DNA of 52,683 nt, taken from IMG/VR virus record IMGVR_UViG_3300033153_001326, positions 1-52,683 of that record; one strand, written 5' to 3'. Positions within the stretch are counted from its first letter, which is position 1. Every line of letters begins with the position of its first letter. This document shows, one piece after another, positions 38,190 through 47,705 of this stretch. Both the position numbers and the translations under genes were made by a program. This stretch comes from a virus. Below the pieces are notes generated by a model. That model saw only the letters and a list, made by a program, of their open reading frames with translations. It searched no databases and was not told where the DNA came from.

Positions 38190-39305
38190 ATGACAAAGTT
38201 CGCAGATATCCTAGCCGAGAACACTTCTCTTTCAGAAGAGGGGCGTACTCAAGTTCAGGAAGCATGGGATGCCAAGCTACTTGAAGCAAGGGAAGAGCTA
38301 ACTTCTGAACTCCGCGAAGAGTTTGCCCAAAAGTTCGAGCATGATAAATCTATTATGATCGAGTCAATGGACAAGTTCCTCAACGATAAAGTTCAGACTG
38401 AAATTGCTGAGTTCGCCGAAGATAAGAAAGCACTAGCAGAAGATAGAGTTACGTACAAAGCGAAAGTTGCAGAACACGTTAAAGTACTTGAGCAGTTCAT
38501 CACACAAACACTTGTAAAAGAAGTTAAAGAACTGCATGAGGAACGTTCAACAGCTAAAACTAACGTACATAAGCTTGAGGATTTCGTACTGAAGCAGCTT
38601 GCTGAAGAAGTTAAAGATTTCCACCAAGATAAAGTAGCACTAGCAGAGCAACGTGTTAAAATCGTTCGCGAAGGTAAGCAAGAGTTGGTTAAGACCAAAC
38701 GTGATTTCGTTACTAAGGCTGCGTCTACAATTGAGCAGTCAATTACTGAATCGCTAAAGAATGAAATTGGTTCTTTCCGTGCAGATATTAAGAAGGCACG
38801 TGAGAACGACTTTGGCCGTCGTATTTTCGAGTCATTCGTAAGTGAATACATGACATCACACTTGAACGAGAGTGGTGAAGTGCGTAAACTTCAAGATGCA
38901 GTAGCATCTCTAAACGAGTCACTAGAAGCTACACAGGTTAAAGCAGCAGAACAAAAGCAACTAACTGAGTCAGTAGAACTGAAACTTAACGCAGCTAATG
39001 ATCGTATTAGTCGTGAAAATAAGATGAATGAGCTACTCTCACCATTGGGCAAGAAGGAACGAGCTATAATGGAAGAATTGCTACAGACAGTCAAAACAGA
39101 CAAGTTGAACGAAGGATTTAAGAAGTATATTGGATCAGTCCTTAACGAGGATACACAGACAGTCAGCACGAAACGCAGTACACTGAAGGAATCAGTAAGA
39201 ACTGCAAAAACTGGTAACAAGAGGGCCTCAGTTGCCCAACAACAAGAGGATAAAGATTCCCTCGCAGAAATTCAGCAGCTACAAAAAGCGGCTGGAATCA
39301 TTTAA
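38190..39305 (+). CDS. 22: Prohead scaffolding core protein gp22
   Basis: Long, charged coiled-coil protein (371 aa; T4 gp22 269 aa) between protease and capsid gene. Helical repeats such as VKELHEERSTAKTNVHKLED and VKDFHQDKVALAEQRVKIV follow each other with similar spacing. The FGRRIFESFVSEYMTSHLNE region and the end AEIQQLQKAAGI match gp22-type scaffolds. GGAG upstream. Degraded by gp21 during maturation in T4. Confidence 0.88.
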   Translation: MTKFADILAENTSLSEEGRTQVQEAWDAKLLEAREELTSELREEFAQKFEHDKSIMIESMDKFLNDKVQTEIAEFAEDKKALAEDRVTYKAKVAEHVKVLEQFITQTLVKEVKELHEERSTAKTNVHKLEDFVLKQLAEEVKDFHQDKVALAEQRVKIVREGKQELVKTKRDFVTKAASTIEQSITESLKNEIGSFRADIKKARENDFGRRIFESFVSEYMTSHLNESGEVRKLQDAVASLNESLEATQVKAAEQKQLTESVELKLNAANDRISRENKMNELLSPLGKKERAIMEELLQTVKTDKLNEGFKKYIGSVLNEDTQTVSTKRSTLKESVRTAKTGNKRASVAQQQEDKDSLAEIQQLQKAAGII

Positions 39306-39329
39306 CTATAATAAGTAAGGAGAAAGATA

Positions 39330-40499
39330 ATGGCCGATAAGCTATTTGAAAGCAAGTGGGCAGCGACTAAAGAGGCACTTCTAGAAGGACTTTCTGGATC
39401 CCGTCGTGATTCACTAGGCGTGGTACTTGAAAATACACGCAAACAGCAACTATCTGAGTCTGCAACAGCAGGCGCAACAGGTGCTGGTAACATCGCTACG
39501 CTAAACAAGGTAATGCTACCTTTGATCCGTCGTGTAATGCCAACAGTTATTGCTAACGAAATCCTGGGCGTACAGCCAATGACAGGACCAGTTGGACAGA
39601 TTCACACTCTACGTGTTCGCTATGCAGACACAGCAAGTGGTATCTCAGCAGGAACTGAAGCACTAGGTCCTTTCGATCTAGCGCGTGGCTACGCTGGTGA
39701 CGAAGTAACGCCTAATGGCGCAGCAGCAGGCACAGCAGCACTTGAAGGCGCTGCAGGTAACCGCCTAAGCATCCAAATCTTGAAAGAAACAGTAGAAGCT
39801 CGCACACGTAAGCTATCTGCTCGTTGGACTTTCGAGGCAGCACAGGATGCACAGTCAGTTCATGGAATTGATATTGAAGCAGAAATCATGCAAGCACTAG
39901 CCCAAGAGATTACTGTTGAAATTGACCAAGAGTTGATTAACAACCTTCGCGCTCTAACAGGCGCAGCACCAGTAACGTTTGACCAGGCTACTGTTTCAGG
40001 TACAGCTACATACGTTGGTGATGAGCATGCGGCACTAGCTGTTCTTATCAACCAGCAAGCTAACCTTGTTGCAGCACGTACTCGTCGTGGCGCAGCTAAC
40101 TGGGCGGTTGTATCTCCACAGGCTCTAACGATCCTACAGAGTGCAACAACGTCTTCGTTCGCACGTACTACAGAAGGTACATTCGAAGCTCCAACAAACA
40201 CCAAGTTTGTAGGTACTTTGAACAACAGCATGAAGGTCTATTCTGACCAGTATGCTAACGATGGTACAGCAGTACTAATTGGCTACAAAGGCCCAACAGA
40301 GACAGATGCAGCGGCGTTCTATTGCCCTTACATTCCTTTGATGAGTACAGGACCAGTAATGGATCCTACAACTTTCGAGCCAGTAGTAAGCTTTATGACA
40401 CGTTACGGCTACCAAGAGCTATCTAACACAGCTAACTCTTTGGGTAACGCGGCAGACTACCTATCGTCCGTTGGTGTATCAAACGTACAATTCTTCTAA
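39330..40499 (+). CDS. 23: Major capsid protein gp23
   Basis: T4-type HK97-fold capsid protein. Signature LNKVMLPLIRRVMPTVIANE and VQPMTGPVGQIHTLRVRY; later TRRGAANWAVVSPQALTIL and a C-terminal FMTRYGYQELSNTANSLGNA. At 389 aa it is much shorter than T4 gp23 (521 aa) and lacks the T4 insertion domain. Likely gp21 cleavage sites near the N-terminus are LSE43 or VLE34. Strong AAGGAG ribosome binding site and a strong terminator after the gene fit high expression. The codons are regular and the gene is intact. Confidence 0.95.
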   Translation: MADKLFESKWAATKEALLEGLSGSRRDSLGVVLENTRKQQLSESATAGATGAGNIATLNKVMLPLIRRVMPTVIANEILGVQPMTGPVGQIHTLRVRYADTASGISAGTEALGPFDLARGYAGDEVTPNGAAAGTAALEGAAGNRLSIQILKETVEARTRKLSARWTFEAAQDAQSVHGIDIEAEIMQALAQEITVEIDQELINNLRALTGAAPVTFDQATVSGTATYVGDEHAALAVLINQQANLVAARTRRGAANWAVVSPQALTILQSATTSSFARTTEGTFEAPTNTKFVGTLNNSMKVYSDQYANDGTAVLIGYKGPTETDAAAFYCPYIPLMSTGPVMDPTTFEPVVSFMTRYGYQELSNTANSLGNAADYLSSVGVSNVQFF

Positions 40500-40521
40500 G
40501 TCGAAGATTAAAAGGCAAAAG

Positions 40522-40550
40522 AAGAAAGGGACGCTTGCGTCCCTTTCTTT
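40522..40550 (+). terminator. Strong terminator after capsid gene
   Basis: AAGAAAGGGACGC (40522-40534) and GCGTCCCTTTCTT (40537-40549) form a 13-bp stem, followed by T residues. It lies 22 bases after the gp23 stop and should end the head-gene transcript. Confidence 0.93.
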
Positions 40551-40579
40551 ATGCCTGTAATAAAAATATATGATTTCTT

Positions 40580-40587
40580 GATAAATA
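40580..40587 (+). promoter_or_regulatory. Late promoter octamer GATAAATA
   Basis: Exact octamer just after the gp23 terminator, 24 bases before the ATG at 40612; restarts late transcription for the tail-fibre genes. Confidence 0.78.
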
Positions 40588-40611
40588 CATGCATAACAAC
40601 GTAGGTATATT

Positions 40612-40848
40612 ATGACTAATCAAGAAAAATTAGATATGTTCCAGAGCAAGGTAACTGCATTCCTCAATGGTGGCAGAACAAATAACAGGATAGTTTGGCA
40701 ACGTTCGGGTATAACACGAACATACATGATACTCTCTGATGAACTAACGGGAGCAGACCTCACTAGCTTGCATAGTATAGCATTAGCAGCAGTACCACAG
40801 CTAAATGCTGGATTTGCTGCTAGACTTACTGCGATAAACGAGAGATAA
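40612..40848 (+). CDS. Small protein ahead of tail fibres, 78 aa
   Basis: First gene of the fibre unit with AGG 6 bases before the ATG. Mixed alpha/beta (MFQSKVTAFLNGGRTNNRIV, SLHSIALAAVPQLNAGFAAR). No family known; it may be structural or a fibre assembly helper. Confidence 0.65.
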   Translation: MTNQEKLDMFQSKVTAFLNGGRTNNRIVWQRSGITRTYMILSDELTGADLTSLHSIALAAVPQLNAGFAARLTAINER

Positions 40849-40851
40849 TAA

Positions 40852-42414
40852 ATGTCTAAATTAATAACAGTCCAAGACGGCAATCTTGTATTAACAGCAG
40901 CAGGAACGGATGTCATTGGCGACAACGCCAATGTTGCTAGTTTCCAAGATGAGTTTATAACAACTGATAATGACAATATAACATTTCTTGATACAGGCAA
41001 TGGTGGATTTTACGACACGATAACTAGTGACGATACGGGTGTTTTCTTTGGAACTGCTGGCTTTAGGCCAGGCATGGTGATAACAGTCTCAGGATCTACA
41101 TTCAATGATGGAACATATACTATTGGTGAAGCAGGAGTTACAGACACAGTAATTACTATTCTCGGTGGCTTTACTAATGAAGGCCCAATTAGTACTGCAA
41201 CAGTAACATTGCTTGGTATTGATAAAGCAGAAGAATTAACAACAGGATCATTTCTAAATATTCACAGCACGGACGGCCTAGAAGAATTCTCATTAAGTGT
41301 GTCAAATGAAGGCTGGATGGAAATACGTGAGCAGGCCGCGGCTGGCTCTGGCTTGTACGTATACGGCAACGGACACTTAGGCGTATTTGATTATACAGAA
41401 GGTACTGCTGATCCGACCCTAGTTCCCGTAGATGCTACTGATACAGCATATGCTACAGTTGGCGGCTGGAACGATGGTCAATGGCAACTATGGGAAGTAG
41501 GTACGTTCAGTGTAGCTGATATGGATTTGACAATCCACAACTATGTACCTGATGCTGCTATTACTATGTGGGTCGATGATATAACAGATACCAACTATCG
41601 TCGTGTGTTCGAAGGTGACTATGCTACAGGCGCAAATTTATTCTGGCCTGCTACAAATGCAATTGCACTGTCTACGGATGTTGCAGGCATATACTCTCCG
41701 CTTGGTTCTGTATACTTAGCAGAGAAAACAACTCCAGGCGGCGACACAGCAACACGCGGCCAGCTTTGGGTTCGTAATGATAACCCACAAACACTAATGT
41801 TTACTGATGGTGATAGCACAGACTTTACTGTTGCTGGCGCATTATCAGGTGCGGTCAGTGCAACAGGAACTCCACTCAATAATGAAATAGCAGTATTTGT
41901 AGACGGCACAACAATTGACAGTGATTCTACGTTTACATGGGATGGTCTTTGGGTACGTGAAGATTCGCCTAATACGATGATGTACACTGATGACGACGGT
42001 CAACATTTTACCGTTCAAAACATTCACGAAATTGAGTATTACTATCTTAATGACATTACTTCAACTGACCCAGGCGCTGGCAGAATTAAATTCGACAGTC
42101 TTACACCTGCTTCAATTACTACAATGTATATTAGTGACTCTGACAATACTGGCAGAGAGAACAGTTACCTAGTAGCAAACTTAGCTATTAATGATGTATT
42201 ATCAATCCGTTGCTCACAGGACGAGGCAGACTATATTGTAGCAAGAGTAACGTCTGTAACTGATAGCACAGGATTCTGGACAATTGGATTAGCGATAATC
42301 CATTCAGGAACAATACCTTCAGTTAATAATCAAGTACGCATACTTGTTGAATGGCAGTCAGTCAGAAGCTATAGCACAAGCAGATGCAGCGTCTATTGGC
42401 GGTTCTATTACTGA
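40852..42414 (+). CDS. Tail fibre protein, N-terminal part (frame broken)
   Basis: Beta-rich, Gly/Thr/Asp-rich virion protein with repeated fibre phrases (GQLWVRNDNPQTLMFTDGDS, SATGTPLNNEIAVFVDGTTI). The genuine frame ends at about 42362, where a duplicated CAGT (42355-42362) shifts it and leads to a stop at 42414. With one CAGT removed it continues in the next fragment as WQSEAIAQADAASIGG. Same family as the gene at 43230. Confidence 0.8.
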   Translation: MSKLITVQDGNLVLTAAGTDVIGDNANVASFQDEFITTDNDNITFLDTGNGGFYDTITSDDTGVFFGTAGFRPGMVITVSGSTFNDGTYTIGEAGVTDTVITILGGFTNEGPISTATVTLLGIDKAEELTTGSFLNIHSTDGLEEFSLSVSNEGWMEIREQAAAGSGLYVYGNGHLGVFDYTEGTADPTLVPVDATDTAYATVGGWNDGQWQLWEVGTFSVADMDLTIHNYVPDAAITMWVDDITDTNYRRVFEGDYATGANLFWPATNAIALSTDVAGIYSPLGSVYLAEKTTPGGDTATRGQLWVRNDNPQTLMFTDGDSTDFTVAGALSGAVSATGTPLNNEIAVFVDGTTIDSDSTFTWDGLWVREDSPNTMMYTDDDGQHFTVQNIHEIEYYYLNDITSTDPGAGRIKFDSLTPASITTMYISDSDNTGRENSYLVANLAINDVLSIRCSQDEADYIVARVTSVTDSTGFWTIGLAIIHSGTIPSVNNQVRILVEWQSVRSYSTSRCSVYWRFYY

Positions 42415-42637
42415 TAATCAAATTGCTGTTGGCGCCGCCGCAGCAAACGATATTGAAGGCGATGCTAACCTTACATGGGATGGAACTAATCTAGCACTTA
42501 CTGGCACTACTCATATTGTCTTGCCGCTTACAGACGATTCAGCAACTCCAACACTAGCATTTGGTGATGCTGACACAGGATTTTACGAGCTTGCCGCTTA
42601 CAGACGATTCAGCAACTCCAACACTAGCATTTGGTGA
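42344..42637 (+). CDS. Tail fibre protein, middle fragment
   Basis: The real content starts at about 42359 (SEAIAQADAASIGGSITD, NDIEGDANLTWDGTNLAL) and is the continuation of the gene from 40852. It ends early at a stop created by the second copy of a 70-base exact repeat (42520-42659). It has no ribosome binding site and is not a separate gene. Confidence 0.7.
   Translation: MLNGSQSEAIAQADAASIGGSITDNQIAVGAAAANDIEGDANLTWDGTNLALTGTTHIVLPLTDDSATPTLAFGDADTGFYELAAYRRFSNSNTSIW
42355..42362. repeat. 4-bp tandem duplication CAGT in tail fibre gene
   Basis: CAGTCAGT at 42355-42362; removing four bases restores the fibre reading frame across this point. The sequence alone cannot tell mutation from sequencing or assembly error. 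Confidence 0.75.
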
Positions 42638-42659
42638 TGCTGACACAGGATTTTACGAG
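42520..42659. repeat. 70-bp exact tandem duplication in tail fibre gene
   Basis: Copy 1 (42520-42589) and copy 2 (42590-42659) are identical and adjacent. 70 is not a multiple of 3, so the fibre frame is broken. Removing one copy restores DADTGFYESIDDTLKVAV. With the 4-bp fix the full gene has 767 codons including the stop. Confidence 0.96.
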
Positions 42660-43226
42660 TCAATAGACGATACACTAAAAGTAGCAGTTGCTACTACAGA
42701 TCGTTTTTATTGGGTAAGCGATCAATATAGAGCAGAAACAACAGGTGGTGCTTCAATGCTCAACGAAGTAACAAGTGCCACTAACCCTACACTAATACCT
42801 GACAACGCGAATTTGAGTACAGGCATCGGCTCACCAGCAGCAGATGTGCTTTCATTTACAACTAACGGAGTAGAAGCTAAGAGACTTGTCGCAGCAACAC
42901 TTCAAACAACAACAGCAGCACAGGAAGAAATCATTAGTGTTGCAGTAGCGTCTGGCACAGCGGCTGGCTTTAGAATAAACATTGTCGGCACGCATGATAG
43001 CACACAAGATACAGTGTTTGAAAGCATCTTCGGTGCTGTTCGCAACCCATCAGGCACAGCAGCACTAGTAGGCAGCAATATTGTTGATAGAACAGACGAT
43101 GCAGGTGCAAGTGGCTGGGTAGTTACTGTAGGTGTAGCCACAGGCAACTTAACAGTTGATGTAACTGGCGAAGCAGCACATAATATTGATTGGAAAGTAA
43201 GCGTAGAGCTACTAAACACGGAGTAA
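42561..43226 (+). CDS. Tail fibre protein, C-terminal part
   Basis: Continuation after the 70-bp repeat: GFYESIDDTLKVAVATTDRF, then LIPDNANLSTGIGSPAADVL and a C-terminal head of beta strands (GFRINIVGTHDSTQDTVFES, NLTVDVTGEAAHNIDWKVSV) that resembles chaperone-independent fibre tips or peptidase-free fibre ends. It shares wording with the fibre gene at 51842. Confidence 0.75.
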   Translation: MVMLTQDFTSLPLTDDSATPTLAFGDADTGFYESIDDTLKVAVATTDRFYWVSDQYRAETTGGASMLNEVTSATNPTLIPDNANLSTGIGSPAADVLSFTTNGVEAKRLVAATLQTTTAAQEEIISVAVASGTAAGFRINIVGTHDSTQDTVFESIFGAVRNPSGTAALVGSNIVDRTDDAGASGWVVTVGVATGNLTVDVTGEAAHNIDWKVSVELLNTE

Positions 43227-43229
43227 GAA

Positions 43230-46088
43230 ATGGGAATAAGATTTAACGCTAGAACAAGTGCTATCGAAACAGATGCAGCATCAATTGGCTTTACGCAGCC
43301 AGTATCGACACCTGCGTCTACAACATCTCTCGCAGGAATAAACATTGCAGAAGCCGTTGCAGCACCATCAGCACCAGTTGACGGCGATGTTTGGGTTACG
43401 GCTGCTGGTGCGTTTAACGCTCGCTTAAATGGCTCAACTGTTGATCTATCTGTAACAGGCGGTTCAGGAACAGTAACATCATCTGGTTCGCCACTTGTTA
43501 ACGAAGTTGCAGTATTTACAACAGCAACAGATATTGATAGTGACGCTACATTTAGTTGGGATGGCAGTACACTAACAGCAGGCGATATTGTAGCCACTAG
43601 TGCTGCGGCAAGTGTATATGTTAGAGAAACAGGTGCTACAGCAGAGGAAGGCAATTGGATCATGCGTGCAGACGGCGATGACTTTACTATTAGTACAGCA
43701 TCAGATGCCGCACCAACTGTGCCAGTTCAATCTCCAATTACAATGACTAGATCAGGCACAACGTCATCACTATTACAATTTCGTGTTGGCAGTAACCTAA
43801 CATACAGCGCAGCAAACATAGGAGCTACATTCTATTATAGTGGTTCGCCCATTGCTAATACAGCAAGCGGCACAGCAGGCGGCTGGGCAATCGACAATGA
43901 CTTATCATCTGGCACAGCAGGAACAGAACGAGTATTAACAATTGCTGACTTAGAAGCTGGTCAACCAAAATTACGTTACAACTTTAGTGCAACTATAACA
44001 TCAGGTGACCCAGGCGCTGGAACTATACGCTATAATAATGCAACAATGGCATCTGTTACTAGCTTATTTATAAATGACACATCTGATAATAGTTTAGATG
44101 GCGGTCGTGTTCTTGACAATCTTGCTGATGGCGATATAATTACTTTGGGTGCGGAAGTAGACCCTGACGAATACTTAGTTGTATCAGTTAACGGCGCGCC
44201 AACTGACAATGTTGGCTGGTGGACAGTTCCTGTTACTGTTATTCATAGTGGCCTACTTCCATCAGGCATACTAAACATTGACGTACAGTGGTTCTCGCAA
44301 GGCGGCGGTGGAAGCGGCACGGTAACGTCTATAGGAATCACGGCAGGCACACTGGTTGATGTAAGTGGTAGTCCAGTGACTACATCTGGCAACATAACAG
44401 TTAACGTTGATCTAAGTGAAGCGACGGGTGCTGTCTACGCGCCAGGAACAGATTATTTGCTGTTCTTGGACGGTGGTGTTACTGGTACGGCTGCGAAAGA
44501 ATCGGGCATTGATTTTGCGGCAGCAATAGCTGGCACTGGCTTAACAGCAACATCAGGTGTATTGGCAGCAGATAACAACGGTACAGTCACCGCTGTCAAT
44601 AACGGCAGCGGCATGGACTTCACTAACTTCACCACTTCAGGCACAGTTACAATGGGTACGCCTGGATCGTTAACTGCATCAACGACAAATGGTATTTCAG
44701 CTTCTAGTCACACTCACTCTATTACTGGATTTGCTGAGATTGGTGCAGGCCCAGTAGACAATCGAATTGCAATATGGACAGGCACTACTGATATTGAAGG
44801 TGATGCTAACTTTACTTTTGATGGCACAAACCTTACAGTTGGTACTTCAGCATCAGCAATACAACGTTCTATAGAGATACTAGAAAATTCAGGTGGTATC
44901 GGTTTGACAGTTGATACGGCTGGTTCTGGTGGTATCAATCAGCTAACGGCTGCTGGTGCTATTGAAGACTCTTGGATTTCTATGACTCGTAATGCGGGCG
45001 TAGCTCTAAAATACAATAACATTAGTCATATATGGACTATGTCCGATGGTGTACAAATAACTGGCACAATCAACATGTCGGAACAAGCTGATAGCGGTTC
45101 ATCAATAGCAACTCTCGGCCAGTTTTGGATACATGATACTGCGCCAAATACACCGATGTTCACAGATGATACAGGTAACGATTTAAGTTTATCATCATCT
45201 TTGTATGATAGTGCTGCAACTCTCAGATTAGCAGCAAACACTACAGGTGTTGCAACACTATACAGTAATGCAAGTACTGATACAGAAATTCGCAACCTTA
45301 GCTTCGCACATCAAAATGGTACACAACGCGCAGCAATAGGATATACAGCAGCAGGCGCAACATTTTATATCAGAAGTGAGATACACGGAGCACCACTTAC
45401 TATTACTGCTGAAGATGCTGGCGGCACGCCTCGCCCAGGTTTTAGTTTCGATCCAGATGCCGACACAGATGTTACAGGTGATGTTAATATAACACTCTGG
45501 AACGCAGCAGGCGTAGATAGAGTAGTCGAAGGGCTTGCAAATGCCGCCACAACAGTTTATTACAACGGCGCTGCAAAAATCGCAACAACTACTACAGGTG
45601 TACAGGTAACATCGTCACTATTCTTAACTGAACAAGCATCATCAGCAGCAGATGTAGGTGGTGACGGCCAGGTTTGGGTTGAAAACAAAGCACCAAATAG
45701 ACTCATGTTCACAAATGATGCTGGCAACGATTATGTAGTTGCCATAGCAGGTGGTACTTCTGCTGGAAACGTCAACGTCAACGGCAGCTTCAACTTCAAT
45801 ACGGCCAATAACTTCGCAGACAACTACATTGGGCATCACTTCGATGGGGGCGCTGACACGATCACGCTTGAGGACAGCACCAGTACAACTAACTGGCCGC
45901 TCTACTCCACGATTACTATGATATGTCCTGGTAGTGGTGTAATAACGGTTACTGAAGGATCTGGCACAACACTCTATGACGATACTGGTACTGACACAGT
46001 TGGTGGCGTAACAGTTTCACAGGGTGTAGTATCTATCACACGACAATCAACTACAAACTATATCATTTGGGGTAGTGGAATAACATAA
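43230..46088 (+). CDS. Large tail fibre protein, 952 aa
   Basis: Starts 4 bases after the previous fibre gene with AGTAAGAA upstream. Repeated modules of shallow beta repeats with Gly, Ser, Thr and Asp: GTVTSSGSPLVNEVAVFTTA, GTVTSIGITAGTLVDVSGSP, RIAIWTGTTDIEGDANFTFD, and two copies of a GQ-W-x-x-x-APN-x-MFT-D block (ATLGQFWIHDTAPNTPMFTD; GQVWVENKAPNRLMFTND). The C-terminus has ITLEDSTSTTNWPLYSTIT. Such modular fibres usually recognise the host and vary quickly. The frame is intact, unlike the upstream fibre. Confidence 0.82.
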   Translation: MGIRFNARTSAIETDAASIGFTQPVSTPASTTSLAGINIAEAVAAPSAPVDGDVWVTAAGAFNARLNGSTVDLSVTGGSGTVTSSGSPLVNEVAVFTTATDIDSDATFSWDGSTLTAGDIVATSAAASVYVRETGATAEEGNWIMRADGDDFTISTASDAAPTVPVQSPITMTRSGTTSSLLQFRVGSNLTYSAANIGATFYYSGSPIANTASGTAGGWAIDNDLSSGTAGTERVLTIADLEAGQPKLRYNFSATITSGDPGAGTIRYNNATMASVTSLFINDTSDNSLDGGRVLDNLADGDIITLGAEVDPDEYLVVSVNGAPTDNVGWWTVPVTVIHSGLLPSGILNIDVQWFSQGGGGSGTVTSIGITAGTLVDVSGSPVTTSGNITVNVDLSEATGAVYAPGTDYLLFLDGGVTGTAAKESGIDFAAAIAGTGLTATSGVLAADNNGTVTAVNNGSGMDFTNFTTSGTVTMGTPGSLTASTTNGISASSHTHSITGFAEIGAGPVDNRIAIWTGTTDIEGDANFTFDGTNLTVGTSASAIQRSIEILENSGGIGLTVDTAGSGGINQLTAAGAIEDSWISMTRNAGVALKYNNISHIWTMSDGVQITGTINMSEQADSGSSIATLGQFWIHDTAPNTPMFTDDTGNDLSLSSSLYDSAATLRLAANTTGVATLYSNASTDTEIRNLSFAHQNGTQRAAIGYTAAGATFYIRSEIHGAPLTITAEDAGGTPRPGFSFDPDADTDVTGDVNITLWNAAGVDRVVEGLANAATTVYYNGAAKIATTTTGVQVTSSLFLTEQASSAADVGGDGQVWVENKAPNRLMFTNDAGNDYVVAIAGGTSAGNVNVNGSFNFNTANNFADNYIGHHFDGGADTITLEDSTSTTNWPLYSTITMICPGSGVITVTEGSGTTLYDDTGTDTVGGVTVSQGVVSITRQSTTNYIIWGSGIT

Positions 46089-46771
46089 TGGCTAGTAAAA
46101 TAATAGTTTCAGATATAGATCCTAATAACTTGTTTGCTATGTTTTTGTATCCGTTCGCGTATAGTAAACGCCTTAAAGAGACTCGATTTAAACAGAATTG
46201 GAACTTATCTCATTTTGAATATTGTTGTCTAATGATGAATTGGAATGGCGAAGGTGATCCAAAGCAATGGATAATACAGCACATGAAACACTTTGTCGGG
46301 CCAAAATATCAACGTGGAAACTTTTCGGTGTTTCCAGCGGGTACAGTGATGCTAGCCGCACCTACTGGTGGCAACGTAGTATTAACAAACCATACATTCG
46401 CATCTACTGATACCAGCAACCTAGTAACTAGCCGCGCTGTTTTTCAAAGTGACGGCACACTAGTACATCGAGATGACGGAGTTGATGCTGACGTACAAGC
46501 AGGCGAATGGGCTGATAACGAACCATCGACAATAGGTGCTAACTTTGAAGTACGCTATACATCCGTTAGCAAAACAGGAACTGCATATAACAACCCAGCC
46601 GAAGCTGCTGATATTTGGATCACAATTGACGCTGAAAGAACTTGGGGTCATAGAATTGTTGCAAAAAGTTCACCTGCCTCCCATTCATCATCAGCTATAT
46701 TTGAACTCGGTGCCGATGGCGCAGAAAGTGCAGATGACAGCGCGACTTTAACAATTTCAGCAGACAACTAG
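46088..46771 (+). CDS. Fibre-associated protein, 227 aa
   Basis: TAATG overlap with the large fibre. Unlike the fibres, it begins with a helical domain rich in aromatic residues (LFAMFLYPFAYSKRLKETRF, HFEYCCLMMNWNGEG), then becomes a beta sandwich with Ser/Thr/Asp. It may be an adhesin tip or chaperone; no family recognised. Confidence 0.68.
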   Translation: MASKIIVSDIDPNNLFAMFLYPFAYSKRLKETRFKQNWNLSHFEYCCLMMNWNGEGDPKQWIIQHMKHFVGPKYQRGNFSVFPAGTVMLAAPTGGNVVLTNHTFASTDTSNLVTSRAVFQSDGTLVHRDDGVDADVQAGEWADNEPSTIGANFEVRYTSVSKTGTAYNNPAEAADIWITIDAERTWGHRIVAKSSPASHSSSAIFELGADGAESADDSATLTISADN

Positions 46772-46782
46772 GAATAAAAAAA

Positions 46783-47475
46783 ATGATTACACTACCACCA
46801 TACATACTTGAACGCGATGCTTACCATTTAACACCAGTCATTGATCGTTGGATTTTTAACAAACTTCAAGTAGCAGAACGCATGGGTTACGAATGTGGTC
46901 CTGCTGGAACTTGGTTTACTCCACAAGATGTTATTGTACGACCAATAATGAATTTAGCTGGTATGGGTACAGGCGGCGTTTATCCACGCACACTACCAGT
47001 TGGAGGCCCAGACGCAGATCGGGAAGGCAGTTTCATTGCTGGTAAGCATCATCCTGGTCATTGTTGGGTAGAAAAGTTTACAGGCGCATGGGAGTTCGCT
47101 ACTTATATTAATGATGTTGCTATCGGTGGGTGTTCAGGCGCACCAGATCAAAGTCAAGACGGCAATCCAAATCACTTTATCTTTACTGAACTTGATCCAG
47201 GTTTGTTGCCTGCGTTACCTGTAGAGTTTCACGGCCTCTCTCGTTACATGATGGCTGAATTTCGTGGTGGTAATGTCCTCGAAGTTGCTCCACGTTCATA
47301 CGTAATGAACATGCGACAATATGTAATAGATGATTACTTAACAATTGATCCTAGTTATACAGTAAAAGCAGGACAACTAGGCTTAACTGATATGTTGAAA
47401 GTATATATTGGTAACGGCGGCTATCGTTGGTCTAGCATGGAAGAAACGCGCCGACCATTTGTTAATAATCCATAA
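46783..47475 (+). CDS. Hypothetical fibre-cluster protein, 230 aa
   Basis: Starts after GGAATAAAAAAA. Globular, with RPIMNLAGMGTGGVYPRTLP and HHPGHCWVEKFTGAWEFATY as distinctive phrases, also known to me from unassigned proteins in other aquatic T4-like phages. Several Cys, His and Trp. An enzyme of the ATP-grasp type is conceivable but I see no confirming motif. Confidence 0.66.
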   Translation: MITLPPYILERDAYHLTPVIDRWIFNKLQVAERMGYECGPAGTWFTPQDVIVRPIMNLAGMGTGGVYPRTLPVGGPDADREGSFIAGKHHPGHCWVEKFTGAWEFATYINDVAIGGCSGAPDQSQDGNPNHFIFTELDPGLLPALPVEFHGLSRYMMAEFRGGNVLEVAPRSYVMNMRQYVIDDYLTIDPSYTVKAGQLGLTDMLKVYIGNGGYRWSSMEETRRPFVNNP

Positions 47476-47478
47476 ATA
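47471..47478 (+). promoter_or_regulatory. Late promoter variant CATAAATA
   Basis: One mismatch from the GATAAATA octamer, overlapping the stop of the previous gene and 33 bases before the ATG at 47511. Confidence 0.45.
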
Positions 47479-47510
47479 AACGTATACACACGATAACAAA
47501 GGAAAATACT

Positions 47511-47705
47511 ATGACATACACAAAAGAAGAACAAGTTGTTTGGGACGATTTCTTCTGCACACTAGTTGGATGGACAATGCATCCTGGCTACTACAGAGAG
47601 AATGCGTTTCCAACTAAACCATCTCACGAAGAATGCGCAGAGATGGCGACTAACATGATGGAAGTCAGGCGAAAACAAATGGAATCTAGTGCTGTCCAAC
47701 TATAA
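47511..47705 (+). CDS. Hypothetical protein, 64 aa
   Basis: AAAGGAAAATACT before the ATG. Acidic, helical, with several aromatic residues (EQVVWDDFFCTLVGWTMHPG) and two Cys. It converges with the Nudix gene and overlaps it by 20 bases. Function unknown. Confidence 0.62.
   Translation: MTYTKEEQVVWDDFFCTLVGWTMHPGYYRENAFPTKPSHEECAEMATNMMEVRRKQMESSAVQL

Noticed and set aside
42902-43663. Minus-strand open frame of 253 aa across two fibre genes
   Set aside because: Antisense of repetitive fibre sequence; spans a real gene boundary on the other strand.
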